Positions 36,602 to 45,372 of a stretch of DNA of 64,000 nt are shown one piece after another. The DNA is taken from assembly GCA_944390005.1 (NCBI GenBank), contig CALXOJ010000002.1:124001-188000 (forward strand), written 5' to 3'. Under the pieces are notes generated by a model. It worked only from the letters and a program-made list of their open reading frames with translations. It had not been told where the DNA came from and searched no databases. Position 1 is the first letter of the stretch. The number at the start of each line of letters is the position of its first letter. The position numbers were made by a program, and so were the translations under genes. The stretch comes from an uncultured Spirochaetota bacterium. GTDB lineage: Bacteria > Spirochaetota > Spirochaetia > JAFGXN01.

Positions 36602-37909
36602 ATGGGAAATGATTTATTATTTCAAGGTGAAAAAAAGAAAACATTTGTTGTTAAGCGAGTTTTAAAGATTAAAGAAGAAATACAAAGTTCCTATAATGCT
36701 TTGCAGGAAGCTAAGAGAGATCTTGAACAGGCAAGATATGATTACAATTCGACTTCAAAAATCCGAATTTTTAAGAAAAGAAGACTTAAAAGGGAATATG
36801 AAGAAGCTAATCGTAAACTTATTGTGGCAAATGCTGAAGCGAATATTCAAATATTTAAAATTTTGGGTTATACATTGGAACTGATTGTTTTATGTTTTTT
36901 GCTTCCGATGGACCTAATTCAACGAACCAAACAATGGTGTAGGGCCGGATTTGAAAAAAGAGACGCAAGAATGACCTCTATGATCAGGTCATTAATTCCT
37001 ATTCTCAACGAAAACGGTCACCACGGGAAAAAGGGAAAAAGTAAAAGTAAATATAATATTTTGGAAGGTGTTTTACGTATTTTGATTGCAATATTGATTG
37101 GCGGCGGTGTTTTGTTTGGGATATACAGACTGTTTATATATGATTCAACTCCCGAGAAAGAGAATACGCCGGCAGTCGCAACGAAAGTTGATTCGTCCGA
37201 AAGCGGAACAATTAACAGTTTGCAAAAAGAAATAGAGTCACTTAAAGCAAGTTTAGATGATCTGAAAGCAGTAAAACCAAATCCGAAAGATTCGGGAAAT
37301 GCACTGCACGATACTAACCCGGCAGATTCGGTAACAAATGATATGTTAAAAACCGGTTCGGATGCTTTATCGGATTCGGAGACGACTATCGAGACAGAGA
37401 AAGAATCTGCTATAAATATTCAAGCAGAGGCAGTGATTGACAGTTCTGCGGATACTACGGTAGAGACCGGTAAAGCAGATGATGTAAACGCCATAGAAAA
37501 TATTTCTGCAACAAATAACATAAAGAATAGTTCGGTGATCGATGCATCGATACAAGAAAGTGTAAATAAGGTAGACGAAGATAATAAAACTTTGAGCAAT
37601 ACTGACGAGGTTCGTGATGTATCATCCAATCAAAGCACTTCGGTAATACAATCGATGGAAAATGAGTCGAATGCAAATGCGCTGGTGGATGAGAATTTAG
37701 AATCAGATATCGGAGTTAGTCAGGATTCGATTAATAGTGATGCTATAGAAAATTTTTCTAACGAATTAGCTGCGGACGAGCATCGGACAGACGTAACGGG
37801 AGGTTTAGCGCAAAATCGTATCGAAAATAGTATAAATTATAAGTCGAAGACACATAATACGCAGAACGAAAATTTTTTAGAGAATCAAACAAATTTCGGA
37901 AAAAATTAA
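36602..37909 (+). CDS. Coiled-coil membrane protein with long acidic tail
   Basis: 435 residues. Residues about 20-85 form a charged coiled coil (EEIQSSYNALQEAKRDLEQA). Two membrane helices lie at about 86-105 and 157-179. The C-terminal 255 residues are low-complexity, rich in Ser, Asn, Asp, Glu and Thr, preceded by a short coiled coil (LQKEIESLKASLDDL). I recognise no domain. It follows the HNH-motif gene by 11 bases and precedes the AAA ATPase, and is likely part of one complex with them. Confidence 0.72.
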   Translation: MGNDLLFQGEKKKTFVVKRVLKIKEEIQSSYNALQEAKRDLEQARYDYNSTSKIRIFKKRRLKREYEEANRKLIVANAEANIQIFKILGYTLELIVLCFLLPMDLIQRTKQWCRAGFEKRDARMTSMIRSLIPILNENGHHGKKGKSKSKYNILEGVLRILIAILIGGGVLFGIYRLFIYDSTPEKENTPAVATKVDSSESGTINSLQKEIESLKASLDDLKAVKPNPKDSGNALHDTNPADSVTNDMLKTGSDALSDSETTIETEKESAINIQAEAVIDSSADTTVETGKADDVNAIENISATNNIKNSSVIDASIQESVNKVDEDNKTLSNTDEVRDVSSNQSTSVIQSMENESNANALVDENLESDIGVSQDSINSDAIENFSNELAADEHRTDVTGGLAQNRIENSINYKSKTHNTQNENFLENQTNFGKN

Positions 37910-37989
37910 AATAAAAATGATTCTCTCGTTTTGAGACAATTTTAAGAATAACAGAGAAACAAGAAAAGATTTATTCTCGGAATACCATA

Positions 37990-39096
37990 ATGGAAAAATA
38001 TCAGTTCGAATTAATGGATTATGCATCAAAATTGGATGCGATTTCATCCGGTGCCGGTGAAATAGTCGAATATACAAAAAAAATTGTAAATGAATGTGAT
38101 GACTCAGCCATAAAATGGCTGCTTGCCAAGATAGATGCCGTTTCTCGGAACTCCGATAAACGGCTTAAATTTATCGGAAAACAGTTGTATGATTCATTGC
38201 TGTTGTTTCTTGGAAATTTAAGGCTTTCCGAAATTGTTGAAGATACATCACAATGCGATAACGGGAAAACGTTGGAAGAGTTACGGAATGAATTGGATAG
38301 TTATATCGGATTGGATAGCGTAAAGCAAAAAGTTTACAGTTTAATTTCATTTCATAAAATTCAGCAATTAAGAGAAAAATCAAATTTAAAAAATACAAAA
38401 TGTACTTTACACATGGCTTTCTTGGGAAATCCCGGTACAGGAAAAACCAGTGTCGCCCGTATTGTCGGTCAAATGTATAAAAAAATAGGTCTATTATCGA
38501 AAGGTCATTTCATAGAAGCTTCGAGAACAGATTTAATTGCAGGATATCAGGGACAGACAGCCTTAAAAGTCAAAAAAATAATTGATAAAGCAAAAGGTGG
38601 TGTTTTGTTTATTGATGAAGCATACAGTATTACCGAAAATGCCAACAGCGATTCTTACGGTCGGGAGTGTTTAACGGAATTAACAAAAGCCCTGGAGGAT
38701 TACAGAGAAGATTTGGTTGTTATCGTAGCCGGATATGAAGCCCCTATGAAACAATTTTTTGAATCAAATCCCGGATTAAAATCACGTTTTAATACTTATA
38801 TTTATTTTGACGATTATAATGCAGATCAACTTATGTCAATATTGGAAAAAATGTGTAATGATAATGATTATATTCTATCCGATGCCTTGAAAAACAAAAT
38901 GCATGATTATTTTATGCAAAAAATTAATGAAAAAAAGGATCACTTTTCCAATGGACGTTTAGTCAGAAATTTATATGATGATTTGATAATGAACCATGCA
39001 AAGAGATTGGTTGAAACAGAAGAATTTTCTGCTGCTGCTTTAGCATTATTGGAAGAAAAGGACTTTGACGAATTGCAGTTTATTTCAGAAAGGTAA
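37990..39096 (+). CDS. CbxX/CfqX (SpoVK)-type AAA ATPase
   Basis: 368 residues. An N-terminal helical domain (about 1-95) is followed by one AAA module with Walker A GNPGTGKT (146-153), a pore-loop-like GYQGQT, Walker B GGVLFIDEAYS (Asp209, Glu210), VIVAGYE as sensor 1 and an Arg finger in NPGLKSRFN. CbxX-type ATPases remodel proteins, as with CbbX on Rubisco or EccA in type VII secretion. Neither partner is present; the neighbours are the HNH-motif and coiled-coil membrane proteins, so it probably acts on them. Confidence 0.9.
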   Translation: MEKYQFELMDYASKLDAISSGAGEIVEYTKKIVNECDDSAIKWLLAKIDAVSRNSDKRLKFIGKQLYDSLLLFLGNLRLSEIVEDTSQCDNGKTLEELRNELDSYIGLDSVKQKVYSLISFHKIQQLREKSNLKNTKCTLHMAFLGNPGTGKTSVARIVGQMYKKIGLLSKGHFIEASRTDLIAGYQGQTALKVKKIIDKAKGGVLFIDEAYSITENANSDSYGRECLTELTKALEDYREDLVVIVAGYEAPMKQFFESNPGLKSRFNTYIYFDDYNADQLMSILEKMCNDNDYILSDALKNKMHDYFMQKINEKKDHFSNGRLVRNLYDDLIMNHAKRLVETEEFSAAALALLEEKDFDELQFISER

Positions 39097-39214
39097 CGCT
39101 TAGAAATCATTAAGTGAAATCCTTCGGGACTACCTGAAAATGTCCTACGTTTTTTAGAAATTCTGAGAGTTTCCGGAAAATAACCTGTCTTTTAAAACTT
39201 ATGAGTTCTTTACC

Positions 39215-39243
39215 TTGACAATTTGTTGAAAGTGTGGTATATT
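39215..39243 (+). promoter_or_regulatory. Promoter of the Cys-rich peptide cluster
   Basis: TTGACA (39215-39220), 17 bases, TATATT (39238-39243). A leader of about 25 bases ends with AAGGGGG (39261-39267) before the GTG start. The rest of the 178-base gap after the AAA gene shows nothing else clear. Confidence 0.75.
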
Positions 39244-39274
39244 TAATAATCATATGAGTTAAGGGGGAAAATTC

Positions 39275-39442
39275 GTGATTCGTATAGATTCTATTGCATA
39301 TGAAGTACTACTGGGTAATATTTGTAAAGATGTACTTTCACATGATGTCTATTATATTGGTCAGTGTGCAGGTTGTATGTGTAATTGTCGTTGTTCTTGC
39401 TCTGGGGGGCGTTTTTCTGGTTTTAATTGGGAGGTAATTTAA
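39275..39442 (+). CDS. Cys-rich precursor peptide 1 (putative RiPP)
   Basis: 55 residues from a GTG start with AAGGGGG 7 bases upstream. The N-terminal leader-like part contains YEVLLGNICKDVL. The core contains CAGCMCNCRCSC, with Cys at 17, 31, 34, 36, 38, 40 and 42, and the peptide ends with Gly- and Phe-rich residues. The leader resembles that of peptide 2 (pattern Y-x-x-L-[LF]-G-x-I-C), so the two are paralogues. The gene lies one base before peptide 2 and just upstream of a radical SAM/SPASM maturase. I infer a ribosomally made peptide whose cysteines are cross-linked. No known peptide family is claimed. Confidence 0.8.
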   Translation: MIRIDSIAYEVLLGNICKDVLSHDVYYIGQCAGCMCNCRCSCSGGRFSGFNWEVI

Positions 39443-39443
39443 A

Positions 39444-39596
39444 ATGAGCGCCAATAATGATCAATATATGAAACTTTTTGGATTAATTTGTAATAAAGCT
39501 GTTGTAATGGCACGTTGTGCTTGCGTGTCCTGTAATTCCTGTACTTGTGCGTGTTCTTGTCGTGCAATTCCTAAGACAGGGGTAATTGAATGGTAA
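39444..39596 (+). CDS. Cys-rich precursor peptide 2 (putative RiPP)
   Basis: 50 residues from an ATG with GGGAGG 9 bases upstream. The leader contains YMKLFGLICNKAV, and the core CACVSCNSCTCACSC has Cys at 25, 27, 30, 33, 35, 37 and 39 (also Cys16 in the leader). Its stop overlaps the maturase start by 7 bases, which ties peptide and enzyme translation together. The Cys-x-Cys ladder resembles substrates of thioether-forming radical SAM enzymes. Metal binding, as in a metallothionein, is an alternative, but the adjacent maturase makes it less likely. Confidence 0.82.
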   Translation: MSANNDQYMKLFGLICNKAVVMARCACVSCNSCTCACSCRAIPKTGVIEW

Positions 39597-40978
39597 ATAT
39601 ATCTCGTTTTACTCATATTTATGATTTAGGTGATGCGGTTGCGCTTTACCATTCATTGAGAATGAAACCGGTATATTTAACAAAAAATGCATTTAAGGGC
39701 TTGCAAGCATGGCTTGCGAGTCCTTTTTGTGATAAAATAGAGAATGCTCCAGAAAAAATTCGAACAGAAATCCATGAGCTAACAAAGTTTAAGATTCTTA
39801 CTCAAAATGAATTTGAAGATGATAAGGTTTTGCAATTTGTAAAATCAAAAATACCTGCTCCTGCTGTCAATGTATGTTATATGATTTTAAGTGAACAATG
39901 CAATTTAGCTTGTAAATATTGCTTTCTTGGTAATAACGACAGTGCTAAACGGGGCAATTTTTTGCGGGAAGATATGTCCCCAGAAATAGCAAATAGGGCT
40001 ATTGATTTTTTTATTCGCCAAATAAAAGCGTCAGGTTTAGATGTAGAGGGTAATAAACCTGTTTTGATTTTTTATGGTGGCGAGCCAATGATTAATTTCA
40101 AAGTATTAGAACTTGTTGCCGCAAGAATTAATAAGCTTCGTAAAAAGGAGCAATGTATTCACAATATAGAAATGTCAGTCGTAACAAATGGTTTGTTGTT
40201 AGATCAGGAAAAGGTGAGAAAGTTACATGATCTTGGTGTTGCAATAGCGATTTCTGTTGATGGCTTTTCAGAGAAAGCAAACAGTATGCGAGTTGACGTT
40301 GCAGGACAACCTGTTTTTTTAAGGATTTTAGAGAAGCTCAATATGTGTAAAGCAATGGGGGTTGATGTTTCTCTTTCAGTTACCTTGAGTGAAGAAACTA
40401 TAAGAAATACAAAAGATATTTTAAAATTAGTTGATGTATATGGTATTAAAGCATTTGGATTTAATATTATGATGTCAAGTGACACCTTCGTTCTACCTCA
40501 TAGTTATAACGAAGCGGCGGCAAAGTTCATTATAGATGAATTTATAGAACTGCGCAAACGTGGAATATATGAAGACCGAATGATGCGCAAGTTGAAATCA
40601 TTTACCAATGCTCAAATTTATTTTTCTGATTGTGCGGCAACTGCCGGAGGGCAGATTGTTATTGCCCCGAATGGACAAGTTGGTATATGTCATGGATGTT
40701 TGCATAATAAACAATATTTTATAGCTCATATTGATGATGATAACTTTGTCGCTGTAAAAGATAAAAATTTTATTGAATGGTCGCAGATAACCCCTGTTAA
40801 TCATCAGGAATGTATGAATTGTCCGGCTTTAGGAATTTGCGGCGGAGGTTGTCCTATTAATGCAATGCATCTTAAGTCCGGAAATACCATACATTCTATT
40901 GACGAACGGTTTTGTGCGCATTCCAAAAAAACACTGGAATTTTTTATCAAAGATTTATATCGTATTATCAATGAATAA
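39590..40978 (+). CDS. Radical SAM/SPASM peptide maturase
   Basis: 462 residues. An N-terminal region of about 90 residues may bind the peptide leader. The radical SAM core has CNLACKYC (Cys104, 108, 111), IFYGGEP and SVDGF. The SPASM domain for auxiliary clusters has Cys at 348, 367, 370, 408, 411, 417, 421 and 442, including CPALGICGGGCP. Such enzymes form sulfur-to-carbon thioether or carbon-carbon links in Cys-rich peptides. It overlaps peptide 2 and is followed by a UvrA-like gene. Base composition here is A+T-rich, unlike the backbone. Confidence 0.92.
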   Translation: MVNISRFTHIYDLGDAVALYHSLRMKPVYLTKNAFKGLQAWLASPFCDKIENAPEKIRTEIHELTKFKILTQNEFEDDKVLQFVKSKIPAPAVNVCYMILSEQCNLACKYCFLGNNDSAKRGNFLREDMSPEIANRAIDFFIRQIKASGLDVEGNKPVLIFYGGEPMINFKVLELVAARINKLRKKEQCIHNIEMSVVTNGLLLDQEKVRKLHDLGVAIAISVDGFSEKANSMRVDVAGQPVFLRILEKLNMCKAMGVDVSLSVTLSEETIRNTKDILKLVDVYGIKAFGFNIMMSSDTFVLPHSYNEAAAKFIIDEFIELRKRGIYEDRMMRKLKSFTNAQIYFSDCAATAGGQIVIAPNGQVGICHGCLHNKQYFIAHIDDDNFVAVKDKNFIEWSQITPVNHQECMNCPALGICGGGCPINAMHLKSGNTIHSIDERFCAHSKKTLEFFIKDLYRIINE

Positions 40979-41079
40979 AAAAACGAGAAATTCATTAAAT
41001 TGTTTTATGTGCAAATGGGAATTACTGTTACAGATAATTATAATTTGAAGATTATGTAGATTAATCGAAAGAGATGCTC

Positions 41080-43224
41080 ATGAATAAATTAATCAATATT
41101 TGGGGTATTGAAACAAATAATTTAAAAAATATTGATGTAAAACTTAATAATAATGGAATAAATCTTATTGTAGGCCCTTCTGGGAGTGGAAAATCTTCTC
41201 TCGCTTATGACACAATTGCGCAGATTGGACAACATGAATTTATGTCAATGTTTTCTGATGATATTTCTGAGCCGACTTATCGTGTAAAAGGGTATGAAAA
41301 TATGCAACCCGCAGTTCCGATTAAACAGTCGAATTTTAATAACAATATCCGATCAACGATTGGAACCTATTTCGGAATCAATAGAAGTATCATCTTGATT
41401 TATTCAGCCGTTTTAGATCTAGATGAAGATTTTTTTGTACTTAATAAGGAAGAAAATCTTTGTGAAAAATGTCATGGTATTGGCTCGTATAAAGTTATTG
41501 ACCCCAACAGGGTTGTTGATTTTAATTTACCATTAAAGAGGAACCCCATTCGCTGTTGGAATCGATATAAGGATTTTTATATTCAAATAATTCAGCAGTT
41601 TTGTTTAGATCATGGGATAGATTCTAAAAAAAATTTTCGTCAACTTTCTGCGGAAGAGAAGCATCTTATCCTTTATGGACAGAGTGTGAAAAAATATTCT
41701 ATACAATATAAGAAAAACACGGGATATTCAAGAAGAAGTACACAATATCTTGGAGTGATGACAGAAAAACCTATGATTTTAAAATTTACTCCATCAGAAC
41801 AGTATTTTTCAGATATAACATGTGAGTGTTGTCATGGGAAAAAATATTCGTCTAAATATGACCGATATCAGATTTTAGGAGTGTCAATAGGTGACTTCAT
41901 GTTGATGCCATTTAATCAACTTCTGCATCACATGAAAAGTCTGGCATTATCTATAAAAGATAATAATCTAATTTTTGCCTTGAATAATATAAATAACTTT
42001 GTTAAAAAAGCTTGTGAACTTAATTTAGGACATTTATGCTTTCACAGATCAATTCCAACTCTTTCAGGTGGCGAACTTCAACGATTGAGAATGGTGCAAG
42101 TTCTCAATACTCAACTGTCCAACTTGCTGCTGATTTTGGACGAACCACTGGCTGGCCTGTCTGGCAAAGAAAAAGATTCCGTTTTTAATTGTATTACGAA
42201 TTTATCTGAAAAACATGCTGTTGTAATTGTCGATCATAGCGATATCTTTGTGGATAGTGCAAAAACAATTATTGCATTGGGAGAGAAAGGCGGCTCACAA
42301 GGTGGACATCTTATTGACGTAGATTCTTATTTAAAAAAGCAACATATTATAAAAAAACTGGATGTAGCGAAAGCTAAGAGGATAATTCATGTTTCAGTAA
42401 ATAACTCAATATATGCGTATAATGGCGTGGATATTTGTATTGGAGAAGGTTGTTTGAATTTGATAACGGGTCATTCTGGTGTTGGAAAATCGACGCTTTT
42501 GCGCGAATATTTGCCACAGTATTTCGAACAATATTTCTATATTAATCAAAAGCCTTTATTAGGGAATAGGAATTCATCAGTTGCCACAGCGTTGGATATT
42601 TTTGTTCAAATCTCAAATCTGTTTGCATACAAGCATAAAAAAGATAGACGGTTTTTTTCAAATTTAACAGGAAATGATGGAATGTGTCCTGTTTGCATGG
42701 GGGCGGGATACATAGAATTGGGTATTGGTTATGGCTCCAAAGTGCAACTGCAATGCAAAGAATGTATTGGTACAGGATTCAATAAAATGCTTCAAAAATA
42801 TAAAGTCAACGGTAAGAGTATATTCGATATTTGGACAATGACAGTAGATGAAGCGAAGGATTTTTTTTCTTTAGATGATAAAATAATGCATGCATTAAGA
42901 GAAGCATCATCATTGCTTTTAGGACATTTAAAAATCGGACAGCCTATATCAACACTTTCTGGAGGAGAGAACATTCGAATTAAAATTCTGAAAGCAATGA
43001 ACTCGAAAGCTTTTGTATTGGGCGTTGATGAACCCTTTAAAGGTTTGAGTTATAATGAGAGTTTCTGCGTTATACAATATTTAGATCGTCTCAGACAGAA
43101 AGGAAAAACTATAATAGTAGCAGACCATTCAGAGGCAATTAAACAATATTTCGCAAATCACATCGAACTATCAGTGCATAGTGACGGTGTCTTAAGGAGC
43201 GTTCATGTATCATCTGCACAATGA
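41080..43224 (+). CDS. Short UvrA-like ABC ATPase of the peptide cluster
   Basis: 714 residues, against about 940 for housekeeping UvrA. The first nucleotide site has Walker A GPSGSGKS (32-39) and later LSGGELQRLR and LLILDEPLAGLS; the second has GHSGVGKST, LSGGENIRIK and GVDEPFKGLS. Zinc-finger-like pairs are CEKC, CECC, CPVC and CKEC. The missing length is in the insertions that bind UvrB and DNA. Such paralogues are known for resistance to DNA-damaging drugs in some producers; here it may protect against, or help export or process, the modified peptides. A second ATG 6 bases downstream of the first fits the GAAAGAG site best. It lies about 100 bases after the maturase. Confidence 0.85.
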   Translation: MNKLINIWGIETNNLKNIDVKLNNNGINLIVGPSGSGKSSLAYDTIAQIGQHEFMSMFSDDISEPTYRVKGYENMQPAVPIKQSNFNNNIRSTIGTYFGINRSIILIYSAVLDLDEDFFVLNKEENLCEKCHGIGSYKVIDPNRVVDFNLPLKRNPIRCWNRYKDFYIQIIQQFCLDHGIDSKKNFRQLSAEEKHLILYGQSVKKYSIQYKKNTGYSRRSTQYLGVMTEKPMILKFTPSEQYFSDITCECCHGKKYSSKYDRYQILGVSIGDFMLMPFNQLLHHMKSLALSIKDNNLIFALNNINNFVKKACELNLGHLCFHRSIPTLSGGELQRLRMVQVLNTQLSNLLLILDEPLAGLSGKEKDSVFNCITNLSEKHAVVIVDHSDIFVDSAKTIIALGEKGGSQGGHLIDVDSYLKKQHIIKKLDVAKAKRIIHVSVNNSIYAYNGVDICIGEGCLNLITGHSGVGKSTLLREYLPQYFEQYFYINQKPLLGNRNSSVATALDIFVQISNLFAYKHKKDRRFFSNLTGNDGMCPVCMGAGYIELGIGYGSKVQLQCKECIGTGFNKMLQKYKVNGKSIFDIWTMTVDEAKDFFSLDDKIMHALREASSLLLGHLKIGQPISTLSGGENIRIKILKAMNSKAFVLGVDEPFKGLSYNESFCVIQYLDRLRQKGKTIIVADHSEAIKQYFANHIELSVHSDGVLRSVHVSSAQ

Positions 43225-43273
43225 AGGATAAACTTGTAAAATTTTCATATTCAAATTTCAGTAAGGAGTTTTT

Positions 43274-43966
43274 ATGGAATCGGAAAAGAAGTATGACGAA
43301 CGATTTAAATCGATTGACGGTTTGAAATGGCTGCCGTGGGTCGGTAAAAACTACGATAAGACCGGAGTCCTCATTATTGCCGAATCTCATTACGGAGGAA
43401 AAACGGAATTTGAAGCGGACGGATCGGACAACACCAAGGAAGATTTTACCAGAGAAGCATTTGTAAAACGGCATGCAGACGGCGAGAATATGTGGAAAAT
43501 GCCGAATAATCTGATGCGAGCCGTTTGGAAAGGAGATTGTTCCGTCGGAAATCGGAAAATATTTTGGGGAAATGTTGCCTTCTATAATCATGTCCAGAAA
43601 CTGATGGAACTGGCAACCTGGCAGAGACCTTCCGATGAAGATTTCAGAAACGGATGGGATGTTTTCCCCGAAGTGGTCAAAATTTTGAAACCGGATTACT
43701 GTCTTTTTGTCGGTCTTCAAGCTTTCAAATCGTTCGGCGACAAGATGCAGGAGAAGGGATTGTCATTTGAAGGGAAAGGTTTCGAGAAGATAAACAGAGT
43801 CTGGCCCAGACGCTATACGTTAACGGTTGACGGCCATAAAACGGAGATAACGGGGATTAAACACACTTCCAGATATTTTTCATGGAAAAAATGGTACGAT
43901 TTTTTGAGTAATAAGAATAATAACTGGACCGAACCACTGGAACGGTGCCGTTCCAAACCTCAATAA
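43274..43966 (+). CDS. Uracil-DNA-glycosylase-superfamily-like protein
   Basis: 230 residues. GVLIIAESHYGG lies where this fold has its first active-site loop (compare GESxxG), and KILKPDYCLFVGLQAFKSF matches the core strand with a following helix. GIKHTSRYFSWKKW ends with the position of the usual HPS loop, here HTS. Catalytic identity is not certain, since the usual Asp/Asn are not obvious. It may act on DNA or on another nucleoside. AAGGAG fixes the start. A hairpin follows directly. It is less A+T-rich than the peptide cluster. Confidence 0.5.
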   Translation: MESEKKYDERFKSIDGLKWLPWVGKNYDKTGVLIIAESHYGGKTEFEADGSDNTKEDFTREAFVKRHADGENMWKMPNNLMRAVWKGDCSVGNRKIFWGNVAFYNHVQKLMELATWQRPSDEDFRNGWDVFPEVVKILKPDYCLFVGLQAFKSFGDKMQEKGLSFEGKGFEKINRVWPRRYTLTVDGHKTEITGIKHTSRYFSWKKWYDFLSNKNNNWTEPLERCRSKPQ

Positions 43967-43971
43967 TCCCC

Positions 43972-44007
43972 CAAAGGCCGGAGCTTTCCGGCCTTTGCTG
44001 TTTTCGG
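43972..44007 (+). terminator. Strong hairpin, copy A of a 34-bp repeat
   Basis: An 11-bp perfect stem (43972-43982 with 43987-43997) has a GCTT loop and is followed by GTTTT. It probably terminates the gene at 43274. Bases 43974-44007 match 47105-47138 at 32 of 34 positions. Confidence 0.8.
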
Positions 44008-44073
44008 GTGTGTTTTATGCCGTCATTTTTTCGAAACAACAATTTTTGAGAATATATTTTTTATGTATTTTTA

Positions 44074-44103
44074 TTGCATAAAAAATATATTACATGATAT
44101 ACT
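44074..44103 (+). promoter_or_regulatory. Promoter of the AbiL-like pair
   Basis: TTGCAT (44074-44079), 18 bases, TATACT (44098-44103), then 9 bases to the ATG, leaving a leader of about 2-3 bases. Confidence 0.6.
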
Positions 44104-44112
44104 GTTATCGTC

Positions 44113-45372
44113 ATGTTGGTGAGTGTTACATTTAATAATGCATTTATTTTTTCACAGGAAGAACGGTTTTCACTGAAAGCGGATTTACGCAGTAAAAAAT
44201 TACTTTCCAATGTTATAAAAACGGAAACGGACAATGTTGTTAAGTCGGTCTGTATTTACGGTCCCAATAATTCGGGAAAAACCTGTCTTATCAAGGTTCT
44301 CCGGGCAATTTGGAGCGTGATTATGAATCAGCCCGGTTCTGTAATGCCGAATTTGTTTACGGAGAATCGGGTTGTTGCTATTGCGTGTCGTTTCATAGAA
44401 GATAGCAGAGAATGGGAGTATGCTTTTAAGTTTGATGCCGGAAACAATGTTTTTATATATGAAAAATTCAGCCTGATAGAATTTGATGATCATCATAATG
44501 AAAAATCAACACCATATTACGAACGCGATTTCGAAAAAAATGTTTTTTACAGTAAAGACGATAAATTACGGGCCAGTTTAACACTTATGGGTAAAAATAA
44601 TATTTTACTTCACGTCGTTGATTCATCGTCATTGCCTTATTTGCAGGAAGCCAAGGAGATTTTATCGAAATTTGCATCACGCATTGTGATTGTGGATATG
44701 AATAATATTCCGTTGAATCAAACGATAGAGATACTGAAAAATCATGACAATATTCAAAATGATATTGTCGATTTCATCAAAAATGCAGATCTCGATTTGG
44801 AAGATTACAAATATCTTGAAACAGATCAAATTCGGGCGGAAGCGGTTTCGTTAAACAGGCAGCAGCCGACGGAAGAGTTAATAGCCATGAAACTTCAAAA
44901 ATCCATAGAGGACACTTTTCGTCTTGTATCGGTTTACAAAGGATTAAGCGTGCCCAGTCTGTTGTTCGATTCTACCGGAACAAAAAAAATTGCGGCACTG
45001 GCAAGCTATGTCGTTTCGGCTTTGAAATATGGTCATATTTTGGTTATCGATGAATTGGATTCCAGTATCCATTTTAAATTGACCCGTTCCATTGTTTCCA
45101 TGTTTAACAATGAATTAAACGATCGTGCCCAGCTTATTTTTACTGCTCATGATGTCAGTTTACTGGATTGCAAAAAGCTTTTTCGAAAAGAACAGATTTG
45201 GTTTGTTCATAAAGATAAAGAACGAACCTATTTATATTCTCTTGCAGCTTTTACGGCACAGGACGGGGTGCGGGATAACACCGATTTATGGGAAAAATAC
45301 AAACGGGGTGTTTTGGGTGCCGTTCCGGAGCCGGATATGCTGGAAACATTGATACGGATAAAAAATGAGTAA
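44113..45372 (+). CDS. AAA15-type ATPase, AbiL/RloA-like
   Basis: 419 residues. Walker A is GPNNSGKT (50-57) after an N-terminal strand typical of SMC/OLD-like ATPases. LLFDSTGTKKIAAL resembles the ABC signature region, HILVIDELDSSIH is Walker B with its Asp-Glu, and LIFTAHDVSLL is the switch His. Paired with a TOPRIM/RloB-type gene, this matches the AbiL or RloAB phage-resistance layout, where the ATPase senses infection and the partner is the effector. PARIS (AriA-AriB) is a related alternative. The partner's start overlaps its end by 8 bases. Confidence 0.8.
   Translation: MLVSVTFNNAFIFSQEERFSLKADLRSKKLLSNVIKTETDNVVKSVCIYGPNNSGKTCLIKVLRAIWSVIMNQPGSVMPNLFTENRVVAIACRFIEDSREWEYAFKFDAGNNVFIYEKFSLIEFDDHHNEKSTPYYERDFEKNVFYSKDDKLRASLTLMGKNNILLHVVDSSSLPYLQEAKEILSKFASRIVIVDMNNIPLNQTIEILKNHDNIQNDIVDFIKNADLDLEDYKYLETDQIRAEAVSLNRQQPTEELIAMKLQKSIEDTFRLVSVYKGLSVPSLLFDSTGTKKIAALASYVVSALKYGHILVIDELDSSIHFKLTRSIVSMFNNELNDRAQLIFTAHDVSLLDCKKLFRKEQIWFVHKDKERTYLYSLAAFTAQDGVRDNTDLWEKYKRGVLGAVPEPDMLETLIRIKNE

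Noticed and set aside
36602-39096. A type VII secretion locus, because of the CbxX/EccA-like ATPase
   Set aside because: No EssC/EccC ATPase, WXG100 protein or EccB/D-type membrane protein is nearby.
40971-41048. 25-residue open frame with two Cys (CFMC) overlapping the end of the radical SAM maturase gene
   Set aside because: It could be a third peptide, but it lacks the Y-x-x-L-[LF]-G-x-I-C leader and the Cys ladder, and has no clear ribosome site.
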